Origin: Cellvibrionales bacterium UBA2511
Lineage (GTDB): Bacteria > Pseudomonadota > Gammaproteobacteria > Pseudomonadales > Porticoccaceae
Reading direction: 5' to 3'
NCBI GenBank assembly: GCA_002341315.1
Contig: DDNV01000049.1
Coordinates: forward strand, 19,826 to 26,593
DNA length: 6,768 nt
Shown here: piece by piece, positions 1 to 6,677 of the stretch
Layout: every line of letters begins with the position of its first letter
Position numbering within the stretch: the first letter of the stretch is position 1
The notes under the pieces: model-generated
The model's input: the letters and a program-made list of their open reading frames with translations, nothing else
Told to the model about the DNA's origin: nothing
Database searches by the model: none
Position numbers and translations under genes: made by a program

Positions 1-2
1 GG

Positions 3-128
3 ACGGCGGCGAAAGAATACAAACACTCAGAGCTCAACCGCTACGCTGATATGCAGGACCTGCTGCTGCTTGACCCCATACACGATGTGGATGAAGACGG
101 CTGGGAGCTCAAAGAACAGACCACGTAA
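3..128 (+). CDS. 3' end of an unrecognised gene (partial, 41 codons visible)
   Basis: An open frame enters from the left edge and stops at TAA 126-128. The visible 41 residues are polar and acidic, with a YADMQDLLLLDPIHDVDEDG stretch, a single glycine followed by tryptophan eight residues from the end, and a Thr-Thr C-terminus. I do not recognise the family. It lies 21 bases upstream of the kinase on the same strand, so it is probably the preceding gene of the same operon. It could be the tail of a biosynthetic enzyme or of a short peptide substrate of the downstream enzymes; the visible part cannot decide. The only glycine leaves nine residues to the end, which does not fit a lasso-peptide core. 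The other two plus frames give less convincing protein here: one stops at once, and one is cysteine- and arginine-rich. That the frame is coding is fairly likely; its function is unknown. Confidence 0.6.
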   Translation, partial: TAAKEYKHSELNRYADMQDLLLLDPIHDVDEDGWELKEQTT

Positions 129-149
129 CCGAGTCCCCTACCCACAACG

Positions 150-1196
150 ATGTTCAATCTCAATGATTATTTCGAGGAAGCGCTGGCACTTCTGGACAGG
201 GAGTCTCTGTGCTATCGGGACAGGCTTGACCTGGGTGGCCACATTGTTGATCTGGCAACGCACTCCCCGATACTGCGGGCTCAGTTTTTCCCCGCGCTCG
301 CGCACCTCGCCAGCGAGTCCGGGTCGGATGCCGATCTCACCATTCTCTATGCCGACAGCAGCGGCACAACCTCCCCGCTGAAAGCTCCGCCAATGGATTT
401 ATTTAACGGCCAGGGATACGCCGCCACCATTGACCAGAATGATGTGCAGATTTTTTACCAACCCTGGTTAAGGCAGGTTTTTCTATACTCCCGGCTCAGA
501 CGCATTGGCCTGTACTGGGTCATCAATCCGGAGGAGGTGCCCTGGTGGGAGATGACATTCTCATTCCGTATTATTTTTCACTGGTGGAGCCGCGATCAGG
601 ACCTGCAGCTGATGCACGCCGGTGCCATCTCTGAAGATGGAAAGCATGGCTGGCTTATTCCCGGCCCAAGTGGTTCGGGAAAATCCACCAGCTGTCTGCA
701 ACTCCTGCTCAGTGGCCGCTATTACCTGGGCGACGACTATGTCATCCTGCGCACAAAACCGCCCTTTAAGGTACACAGCCTGTATCAATCCGCGAAAATC
801 AATCATGATAATTTTGATGAGCGATTCACTGATTTGCACAGCCAGTTGCGAAACCCCCAGAGTTATCGGGACCAGAAGGCCATCCTGCATATTGGCGAAC
901 ACTACCCTGACAGGCTGTTAAAAAGTGCAGATCTGGTCGGCATACTGGTGCCGCGTATTGCCTCACCCAGTGTCGCTCAATCGACCGCATCAGCCGTCTC
1001 GGCAGCCAAAGCACTGATGAGCATCGCACCCACCACTTTGCACCATTTGCCACACCACCGTGCCGAAGCCTTCAGCAAAATCTCCACGGTCGTTAATGCG
1101 GCCCCCTGCTATCAATGGCTTTTAGGATCGGACAAGCACCTGCTAACCGAGTCTTTTGGACGTGTGACGAGCGATGAAGGAAGAAAAAATGCTTAG
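150..1196 (+). CDS. HprK-like P-loop serine kinase (HprK-related, not canonical HPr kinase)
   Basis: A 348-residue protein. The C-terminal half has the HprK nucleotide-binding core: a His in MHAGA (residue 156), a Walker A loop GPSGSGKST (172-180), and LGDDYV (193-198), which matches the conserved acidic pair after the P-loop of HPr kinases. The N-terminal 120 residues have no motif I can name. A Trp-rich stretch (123-146) comes just before the core, as is common in HprK-related proteins of modification clusters. I see none of the C-terminal phosphorylase region of true HprK/P, and no PTS gene is nearby, so a role in carbon catabolite control is unlikely. HprK-like enzymes of lasso-peptide clusters phosphorylate a C-terminal Ser, and the same type of reaction on an unknown acceptor is the best inference. 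The ATG at 150 is the first in-frame start after the upstream stop; no strong Shine-Dalgarno is visible, so translation may be coupled to the preceding gene. Its 3' end overlaps the glycosyltransferase start. Confidence 0.88.
   Translation: MFNLNDYFEEALALLDRESLCYRDRLDLGGHIVDLATHSPILRAQFFPALAHLASESGSDADLTILYADSSGTTSPLKAPPMDLFNGQGYAATIDQNDVQIFYQPWLRQVFLYSRLRRIGLYWVINPEEVPWWEMTFSFRIIFHWWSRDQDLQLMHAGAISEDGKHGWLIPGPSGSGKSTSCLQLLLSGRYYLGDDYVILRTKPPFKVHSLYQSAKINHDNFDERFTDLHSQLRNPQSYRDQKAILHIGEHYPDRLLKSADLVGILVPRIASPSVAQSTASAVSAAKALMSIAPTTLHHLPHHRAEAFSKISTVVNAAPCYQWLLGSDKHLLTESFGRVTSDEGRKNA
1177..1183 (+). promoter_or_regulatory. Ribosome binding site that sets the start of the tandem glycosyltransferase
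   Basis: AAGGAAG lies five bases upstream of the ATG at 1189. An earlier in-frame ATG at 1174 would add five residues (MKEEK), but it would place this purine run inside the coding sequence and has no good site of its own. Starting at 1189 gives MLSVITPVYN, the usual N-terminus of family-2 glycosyltransferases. The site lies inside the end of the kinase gene. Confidence 0.75.
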
Positions 1197-2616
1197 CGTC
1201 ATCACCCCTGTTTACAATAACGGCAAAGAGTTATACCGGGCGATCAACTCGGTGCTGCAACAGGCTGAAATCAGCCGTGGGCAGCTTGCTGTTGAAATCA
1301 TACTCATCAACGATGGTTCGAATGCCCAGTGCTGTGAGCTACTGACACATATCAAAGGTCAGTACCCGCAGGTGATTTTGCTCAATCATGAGGAAAATCG
1401 TGGTCCAGCGGCGGCCCGTAACACGGGCCTCAAACACGCCAGGGGTGAGCTGATCAGTTTTATCGACGGCGACGATGAATGGCCCGAGAACAAACTGACG
1501 TTGCTGCTGCCACACATGGAGGACCCTGACACCAGCGTCGCTGGCGGCAAAGTCCGCTATGTCGCCGCCAACGGCACCCCCATGCCAAACATGCTCTTCG
1601 ACCCTGAGACACAGGAGATTACCCATGTGCATCTGGGTGCCATTCTCGTCAAGCGACAGGTATTTGATCGCGGCATGACGTTTGATGAGAATCTGCGCTA
1701 TAGCGAAGATGTGAATTGGTGGCTATTACTGAGAGAACAACGGCAGGGCATCGTGTTACTGGAGGAGACGACGCTGATTTACCATGTTCACGGCAACAAC
1801 ATGTCGGTGGAGAAAACCCCACAGGAGCTGGATCTCCTGAACGTGTTACGCCATTCCCTGCGCAGAAGACGAGAGACAAAACAGAGTAGACCCCTGCCCC
1901 AAATAAACGACTTCAGGCGGTTTTATCGCCCGCTGGTCAGCGTGATTATCCCGCTGTATAACGGTGCCGAAACGATTGTTCGCACACTCGATACCGTAAA
2001 ACAGCAAACCTATGAATCGATTGAACTCATCGTCGTGGATGATGGTTCCAGTGATGATGGCGCCGGCCGCCAATTGGTTGCTGAGCACTACCCAACTGCC
2101 ACCCTGGTCACAACGCCCAACCGGGGCGTGGCAGCGGCCCGCAACACGGGTGCAGGCCTGGCGTCGGGTAAGTACCTCGCCTTCCTTGATCAGGACGATG
2201 AATGGGAAGCAGACAAAACCAGCGCACAGGTGGCGTATTTAAACGCCCACCCCTATGTCGGCTGGGTCACCTGTAATCAGACGTTACATGCCCAGGAAGA
2301 ACTTGTGTTGCCCCGACACCTTCTGCGCCTCCCCACCGATGAGCACCGGTCATTTGTACCCAGTGCACTGATGCTCCGCAGCCATGTTCTTGCCAGCCTC
2401 GGCGGGTTCGATTCCAGTCTGGTGGCTGGCGATGATACCGAGCTGATCGTCAATTTACGCAATGCCGGATTTGAGGAGGCCAATATTGAACGCCCCCTAT
2501 TGAGAAAATGGTGGCACCAGAATAACGGCACCTACGCCAGCGACAAAATGCGTGCGGGCCTGTTCGAGGTCCTTCGTCGCCAATCGCAGCGCAAGAAAGG
2601 GGCACTGGTGCGATGA
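1189..2616 (+). CDS. Tandem two-domain family-2 glycosyltransferase (GT-A fold)
   Basis: A 475-residue protein from the ATG at 1189 (480 if ATG 1174 is used). It has two complete GT2 catalytic domains in one chain. Domain 1 spans about residues 1-220, with SVITPVYN (3-10), NDGS (41-44), NRGPAAARNTG (70-80), the metal-binding DGDDEW (93-98) and SED (172-174). A basic linker (about 221-247) contains RRRR. Domain 2 spans about 248-475, with VSVIIPLYN (250-258), VDDGS (283-287), NRGVAAARNTG (311-321), DQDDEW (334-339) and GDDTEL (414-419). Both keep the nucleotide-sugar and DxD-type motifs, so both look active. GT2 enzymes transfer a sugar from a nucleotide-activated donor; the donor and acceptor cannot be read here. 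There is no membrane segment, so it is cytosolic or peripheral. It overlaps the kinase by 8 bases and the next glycosyltransferase by 4. It could make a disaccharide or a repeating sugar unit on the cluster's product. Confidence 0.9.
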   Translation: MLSVITPVYNNGKELYRAINSVLQQAEISRGQLAVEIILINDGSNAQCCELLTHIKGQYPQVILLNHEENRGPAAARNTGLKHARGELISFIDGDDEWPENKLTLLLPHMEDPDTSVAGGKVRYVAANGTPMPNMLFDPETQEITHVHLGAILVKRQVFDRGMTFDENLRYSEDVNWWLLLREQRQGIVLLEETTLIYHVHGNNMSVEKTPQELDLLNVLRHSLRRRRETKQSRPLPQINDFRRFYRPLVSVIIPLYNGAETIVRTLDTVKQQTYESIELIVVDDGSSDDGAGRQLVAEHYPTATLVTTPNRGVAAARNTGAGLASGKYLAFLDQDDEWEADKTSAQVAYLNAHPYVGWVTCNQTLHAQEELVLPRHLLRLPTDEHRSFVPSALMLRSHVLASLGGFDSSLVAGDDTELIVNLRNAGFEEANIERPLLRKWWHQNNGTYASDKMRAGLFEVLRRQSQRKKGALVR

Positions 2617-3326
2617 CAGAGACAGACGACAACAACGCTAACGTCCCATTAATCGATATTATTATTCCGGTTTACAATGGCGAGCGGTTTGTATGCGAAG
2701 CCATCGACAGTGCCCGCCAACAGACTCACCAGAATATTCGTATTATCGTTGTCAACGATGGTTCCACCGATGGCAGCCGGGAGAAAATTCTGGCGCTTAC
2801 CGGGCAGTTGCCCAACCTTGTTTTTGTCGATCGCCCACATTGCGGGGTGAGCGCGACACTGAATACAGCCCTGGAGCACACTGAGGCCGACTGGCTGGCG
2901 TTTCTCGATTGTGACGACCTGTGGGCGACCAGCAAGCTACAAACTCAGCTCGCTGCCCTGACCGCCGACCCGTCGCTCGACATCTGCTTCACAAAATTAA
3001 AAGAGTTTGATGACAAATCGGCGGTTAATACAAAGTACCGTGCGCGTCCTGAGCCACTGGATGGCTTCAACAAAACCTCGATGCTGTGCCGGCGCAGCCT
3101 TTTTGATCGTGTCGGGGGGTTTAATGACGCTTTAGAAATGGGTGATTTCATCGAATGGTTTAACCGCTGTAAAACTCACAACGTTAAACATGTCGTCCTT
3201 CCCGATGTGCTGGCTTTTCGGCGTATCCACGACAACAACATGACCAACGGTGTCTCTGCCGTTGACTACCTGAAGGTGATCAGGCTGCACCTGAATAGCA
3301 AGAGAAAAGTTTCCGGTAATGACTGA
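2613..3326 (+). CDS. Single-domain family-2 glycosyltransferase
   Basis: A 237-residue GT2 (GT-A fold) enzyme with IDIIIPVYNG (14-23), VNDGSTDGS (47-55), GVSATLNTAL (78-87, replacing the common GxSxARNxGL), the metal-binding DCDDLW (99-104), GDFIEW (177-182) and RRIHDNNMT (203-211). It has no membrane segment. The start codon overlaps the previous stop as ATGA, and AAAGGGG at 2596-2602 is a plausible ribosome site ten bases upstream, so translation is likely coupled to the tandem enzyme. Its fold and closing His-x-Asn-Asn motif match both domains of the neighbour, suggesting a shared origin by duplication. It probably adds another sugar to the same acceptor. Donor and acceptor are not predictable from sequence alone. 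Confidence 0.9.
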   Translation: MTETDDNNANVPLIDIIIPVYNGERFVCEAIDSARQQTHQNIRIIVVNDGSTDGSREKILALTGQLPNLVFVDRPHCGVSATLNTALEHTEADWLAFLDCDDLWATSKLQTQLAALTADPSLDICFTKLKEFDDKSAVNTKYRARPEPLDGFNKTSMLCRRSLFDRVGGFNDALEMGDFIEWFNRCKTHNVKHVVLPDVLAFRRIHDNNMTNGVSAVDYLKVIRLHLNSKRKVSGND

Positions 3327-4974
3327 CTCATTTCGCTTTACACCGTTGTCTGTGTTGCGCGCCATTCCCAACGGGCAACTCTACCGCAGCCTATTGTTGG
3401 GCCTGCTCCAGACGGGCTTGTCCATTGGCTGGCCCCTGTTGATCTATCGAGCCATCCAGCCGCTGCCAACAACCTTCGACGGCCCATTTTTTGTTGAAAT
3501 AGCCGGCATTGTCGTTGTGTTTTCGCTCGCACAGTGGCTGGCGTGGCGCCAGGCGTTTTATAACTTCGCGATCATTGATGCCGCCTGCCTCAGGCTGAGC
3601 GACAAACTCTATCGTCAACTGGCCGGTTTGCAGTGGCTGGCCTTTAAACAATCCAAACGCGCGTATTTGTACGATCTGTTGATGTCCGACTTCTGGCGTA
3701 TTCGCCAGGGAATCAGCAAACTGCTGGACTCGGTGCTGATCAGCACCATTATTGTGCTTGCGATGCTGGGCTTTATCGCGTGGCTCAGTACAACCATGGT
3801 GATATTTTGTCTGGTCGGCATGGGCCTGATTGCGCTGCTGGGCATTACAACCAAACAGAAAACACGGCCGCTGCTGGTCGCCTTTCAGGCTGCCTGGCGC
3901 CGGCAACATGGTTGGGCAGTCGCCCTGCTGGACAAGTTTGAATTATTCAAAATGGGTCGCGGGGTAGCCGATACTGCCGCACAGCACCACGATCATACCC
4001 GCGAGTTTCTCTCCGATAACACTCGTATGCTGCGAGAGCAGTTATTCTGGAAGTCATGGCTTAACTGGTCCGGCAACGTACTCCGCGTAGCCACCCTTTT
4101 TCTTGGCGTTTATCTCATACAAAGTGGTGAGCTCAGCGCTCAGGAGTTTGTGCTTGTACTGTTCCTGCTGAGTATTATCCAAAGCCATATACAACCGCTC
4201 AGCACCGCACTTTTCAGCTTTATGGATGCGCAAGAGGCAGCTATAACGCTCGACAGGTTTTTCAGGTTGCCCTCCGAACTAAAACCCACCAAGTCAGGCC
4301 GCGAGAGTGAAAACGCCCATTCTTGTGGCACAGAACCGCTAAAGTCGATTGCCCTGAGCAACGTTTGCTTCAGCTATCCCGATAAGCCAGTCATCAAAAA
4401 CAAATCGCTCAGCCTCGAACAGGGCAACATTTATCTGTGGAAAGGTGAAAATGGCGCGGGGAAATCCACGATGGCCCGCATTCTGCTGGGCCATTTAACG
4501 CCCAGTGCCGGTGAGCTGTGTATTAACGGTGCGCCAACACCCTGGCCCGAACTATCCCTGTGGCGCCATCAAACAGCCCTGATTGATCAGCATGTGACCC
4601 TGTTTGGCGGCACGATCAAAGACAATGTACTTTTCGGCCACCCTGCGGCAGAACAGCAATGGAGTGACGGCGACCCCGAACTGAAACGGCAGTTGTTACC
4701 GGTGCAGAAAGACCCGGAAAACTATCAGGTTGGCGAATGTGGCGGTGCGTTATCGGGGGGAGAAGCCCGGCGAATTGCACTACTCCGCGAGCTCTATACG
4801 AACCATACGCTGCTGGTTCTCGATGAGCCCACCAATCACCTCGATCGCACATCCATCAATTTACTAAAGCGTACTATCGCGCAGTTAAAAGATGACAAAA
4901 TCATCATTATCATCAGTCACCTTGACGAATTCGATGACATTGCCGATCAGACCATAAAGTTCACACCATGCTGA
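3319..4974 (+). CDS. ABC exporter, fused membrane and ATPase domains
   Basis: A 551-residue half-transporter, expected to act as a homodimer in the inner membrane. The membrane domain covers about residues 20-300, with hydrophobic segments near 25-45, 57-77, 138-156, 158-176, 253-270 and 275-295. The ATPase domain (about 340-551) is complete: Walker A GENGAGKST (376-384), Q-loop Gln near 424, signature LSGGE (478-482), Walker B LLVLDEPT (498-505), D-loop HLD (507-509) and H-loop His 534. Size and layout resemble exporters of peptide natural products such as the McjD type, as well as general type-I exporters. There is no N-terminal C39 peptidase domain, so it would not cleave a leader itself. 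It overlaps the glycosyltransferase upstream by 8 bases and the nucleotidyltransferase downstream by 7. In context it probably exports the phosphorylated or glycosylated product or gives self-immunity to it; a glycolipid cargo is also possible. Confidence 0.9.
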   Translation: MTDSFRFTPLSVLRAIPNGQLYRSLLLGLLQTGLSIGWPLLIYRAIQPLPTTFDGPFFVEIAGIVVVFSLAQWLAWRQAFYNFAIIDAACLRLSDKLYRQLAGLQWLAFKQSKRAYLYDLLMSDFWRIRQGISKLLDSVLISTIIVLAMLGFIAWLSTTMVIFCLVGMGLIALLGITTKQKTRPLLVAFQAAWRRQHGWAVALLDKFELFKMGRGVADTAAQHHDHTREFLSDNTRMLREQLFWKSWLNWSGNVLRVATLFLGVYLIQSGELSAQEFVLVLFLLSIIQSHIQPLSTALFSFMDAQEAAITLDRFFRLPSELKPTKSGRESENAHSCGTEPLKSIALSNVCFSYPDKPVIKNKSLSLEQGNIYLWKGENGAGKSTMARILLGHLTPSAGELCINGAPTPWPELSLWRHQTALIDQHVTLFGGTIKDNVLFGHPAAEQQWSDGDPELKRQLLPVQKDPENYQVGECGGALSGGEARRIALLRELYTNHTLLVLDEPTNHLDRTSINLLKRTIAQLKDDKIIIIISHLDEFDDIADQTIKFTPC

Positions 4975-6077
4975 CAACGCTATCTATTGAAGAGCTTTCA
5001 CTAAAGCTCTGCCTGGCTAAAGATGCGGCCACCGCAGGCGAGCTACTGGATGCCTGGGATCGGATGATCGTCATCGATACCATGAGTTTCGGTATTATGC
5101 GCTTATCGCCACTGATCCATGATCAGACACAGCGCTTTGGTTTGTCGTCAATCCACCAGGCTCGTCTCAAAATACTTTATCAATACTGGTGGATAGCGTA
5201 TCAACATCGCACCCATCAGTTAAAAAAAGTCATCAACCTGTTTGCCCAGCAGGGTATACCTGTCATGGCTTTGAAGGGGGTCGGTCTGGTTGACTACTAC
5301 CCCCGACGAAACTTGCGGTCGATGGCCGACATGGATCTTTTGGTGGCACCCAAACACCATGCCCGCGCTCTGAAGTTGCTACTGCAGAATGGTTGGGCGC
5401 ATGAGTATGCCGATTTGGAAAGGAAGGGCGCCGTTCATCGCTTTTTTGGCCTGGATCCGAACCACGGCACTCAACTTATTCACCCCCAGAGTGACGTGAA
5501 ACTCGATCTGCACCGTCGCCTGGGTAGCTATACATCCGACCGGCTTACGCAACTGGCCTGGGCCAAACCAGCATATTCAGCGGCAACCGGGTTGTTAAAA
5601 CCTGCCAAACCCATTGAGCTATTCATGGTGGTCCTGCATGCGGTCATGGGTGACTTCGAGGACAACCTGAACTGGCTTGTCGACCTGGCGCAGATGTCAA
5701 ATAGCCTTACGGCACAGGATTGGCAGGAAGCACACGAACTTGCAATTGCCGACAAGAAAGAAACGCTTTTTTTGGCCGGCATCAACATTGCCGCCAGTTA
5801 CGGCATCGACCTACCACAGACCATCACCACAGCCGCCGAAAACAGCCCTCCTCAAGACCCGATTCCGAGGTTTTCCGACGCCAAACCGCTCTCGGCCAAA
5901 TGGCTTAAAGAGACAATCGCTGGGCGCTACACAGTGATCTGCCACCGTTTTCCAGATCGCCCAACCTACCGCCGCCTAGCAATTTTTTCTGTCGCAATAG
6001 TCGTTCTGTCATTGGTTTATCTGGTCTTCATGGCTGTTCCCAAACCGGCACCTCAAACGAGTAAAAAGGATCGATAA
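4968..6077 (+). CDS. Nucleotidyltransferase-fold family protein with C-terminal membrane anchor
   Basis: A 369-residue protein of the uncharacterised nucleotidyltransferase family often found beside HprK-like kinases (NTP_transf_5 type). Family marks are ALKGVGLVDYY (101-111), the catalytic acidic motif MADMDLLV (119-126; Asp121 and Asp123), VKLDLHRRL (177-185; Asp180 and His182) and WLVDLAQ (236-242). The active-site acids are present, so it is probably an enzyme. A related protein in the pseudomycoidin cluster attaches hexoses to a phosphorylated peptide, which would suit this kinase and glycosyltransferase setting; that is inference. Residues about 337-356 form one strongly hydrophobic helix, followed by a short basic tail (KPAPQTSKKDR), so the enzyme is probably held at the inner membrane with its catalytic part in the cytoplasm. 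The start ATG overlaps the exporter stop (ATGCTGA). No strong ribosome site is seen, which fits translational coupling. Confidence 0.85.
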   Translation: MLTTLSIEELSLKLCLAKDAATAGELLDAWDRMIVIDTMSFGIMRLSPLIHDQTQRFGLSSIHQARLKILYQYWWIAYQHRTHQLKKVINLFAQQGIPVMALKGVGLVDYYPRRNLRSMADMDLLVAPKHHARALKLLLQNGWAHEYADLERKGAVHRFFGLDPNHGTQLIHPQSDVKLDLHRRLGSYTSDRLTQLAWAKPAYSAATGLLKPAKPIELFMVVLHAVMGDFEDNLNWLVDLAQMSNSLTAQDWQEAHELAIADKKETLFLAGINIAASYGIDLPQTITTAAENSPPQDPIPRFSDAKPLSAKWLKETIAGRYTVICHRFPDRPTYRRLAIFSVAIVVLSLVYLVFMAVPKPAPQTSKKDR

Positions 6078-6082
6078 TAGTC

Positions 6083-6598
6083 ATGGCCTCCTCCGTTATT
6101 TTTGACAGCCTTGAATCAGACCTCCCCGCCGACAGCAATGCATGCCGGTGGCGGTTGGTAACCGACGGTGTGATGGGTGGGCTGTCGCAAGGCACCCTGA
6201 CCCGCGAAACCATCTCCAACCGTTTGGCACTGCGCATGCGCGGCCGGGTTAGCCTCGAGAATAACGGCGGGTTTCTGCAGATGGCACTGGATTTATCCAC
6301 CGACCAAACAGCCGTGGACGGTAGCGCGTGGCAGGGCATAGAGCTGGATGTCTGCGGTCCGGCGGAGGAATATTCCGTTCACCTGAGAACCACCGAACTG
6401 AGCAGACCCTGGCAGTCCTACCGACAACACTTCAGGGTCAAACCCGAATGGCAAACGATCAGGCTGCCGTTCAATGACTTCGTTGCCCATCGCACCGAGA
6501 CGCCGCTCAATCTCGGCAAACTGAAGCGACTTGGTTTAGTGGCTATCGGGCGCGAATTTGAGGTCGACCTGGCGCTATCGGGCCTGCGGTTTTACTGA
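6083..6598 (+). CDS. CIA30-family protein (galactose-binding-like fold)
   Basis: A 171-residue protein matching the bacterial CIA30 family across nearly its whole length: WRLVTDGVMGGLSQGTL (23-39), VSLENNGGFLQM (56-67), a central GIELDVCG strand and a closing AIGREFEVDLALSGLRFY strand set. The family is named after a mitochondrial complex I assembly factor; bacterial members have a jelly-roll domain related to carbohydrate-binding modules, and their roles are mostly unknown. No signal peptide or membrane segment is seen, so it is cytosolic. It starts 5 bases after the previous stop, with AAGGA at 6066-6070 twelve bases upstream, a longer spacing than ideal. It is probably co-transcribed. Whether it serves the modification pathway, perhaps as a sugar-binding accessory, or is an unrelated passenger cannot be told here. 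Its stop codon lies in the loop of a strong inverted repeat. Confidence 0.88.
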   Translation: MASSVIFDSLESDLPADSNACRWRLVTDGVMGGLSQGTLTRETISNRLALRMRGRVSLENNGGFLQMALDLSTDQTAVDGSAWQGIELDVCGPAEEYSVHLRTTELSRPWQSYRQHFRVKPEWQTIRLPFNDFVAHRTETPLNLGKLKRLGLVAIGREFEVDLALSGLRFY

Positions 6599-6623
6599 AC
6601 TGCTGGCAGCTGAAAACCGCAGG
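6583..6623. repeat. Perfect 11-bp inverted repeat over the CIA30 stop codon (hairpin, likely mRNA 3' structure)
   Basis: CCTGCGGTTTT at 6583-6593 and AAAACCGCAGG at 6613-6623 are exact reverse complements, separated by 19 bases that include the TGA stop (6596-6598). The stem closes with GC-rich pairs at its base and A-T pairs at the loop side. No T-run follows the right arm, or the left arm read on the minus strand, so it is not a classic intrinsic terminator. It may protect the operon mRNA 3' end, mark a Rho-dependent end, or act between convergent genes. A short palindrome CAGCGCTG follows at 6627-6634. The bases from there to 6677 show no other structure I can support. Confidence 0.7.
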
Positions 6624-6677
6624 ACTCAGCGCTGTTCAAATTTGGCCAAGGTGCCATTTTGGCGTGCATCCGCCCCG

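Noticed and set aside
3..128. Lasso-peptide precursor core at the end of the upstream gene.
   Set aside because: The only glycine is followed by just eight residues, with Glu at positions 3 and 6 rather than an acidic residue at 7-9, so no standard lasso ring and tail can form from the visible part.
126..152. Upstream gene and kinase are in the same frame, separated by one stop and seven codons, suggesting a broken fusion or readthrough.
   Set aside because: One chance in three for frame agreement, and the kinase has an ordinary ATG after the stop; no sequence sign of a decayed fusion.
70..381. Plus-strand frame of 103 codons at the kinase start.
   Set aside because: It overlaps the kinase in another frame and gives a Ser-, Arg- and Pro-rich product with no motif; a shadow of the real gene.
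3391..3909. Long minus-strand frame of 172 codons opposite the exporter.
   Set aside because: It lies fully inside the exporter gene, which has clear membrane and ATPase motifs; the antisense product is Gln- and Arg-rich with no recognisable motif.
6640..6664. Short inverted pairs around GCCAAGGTGCC and TTTTGGC as an intrinsic terminator.
   Set aside because: Stems are only 4-5 bp without a following T-run; too weak to support.
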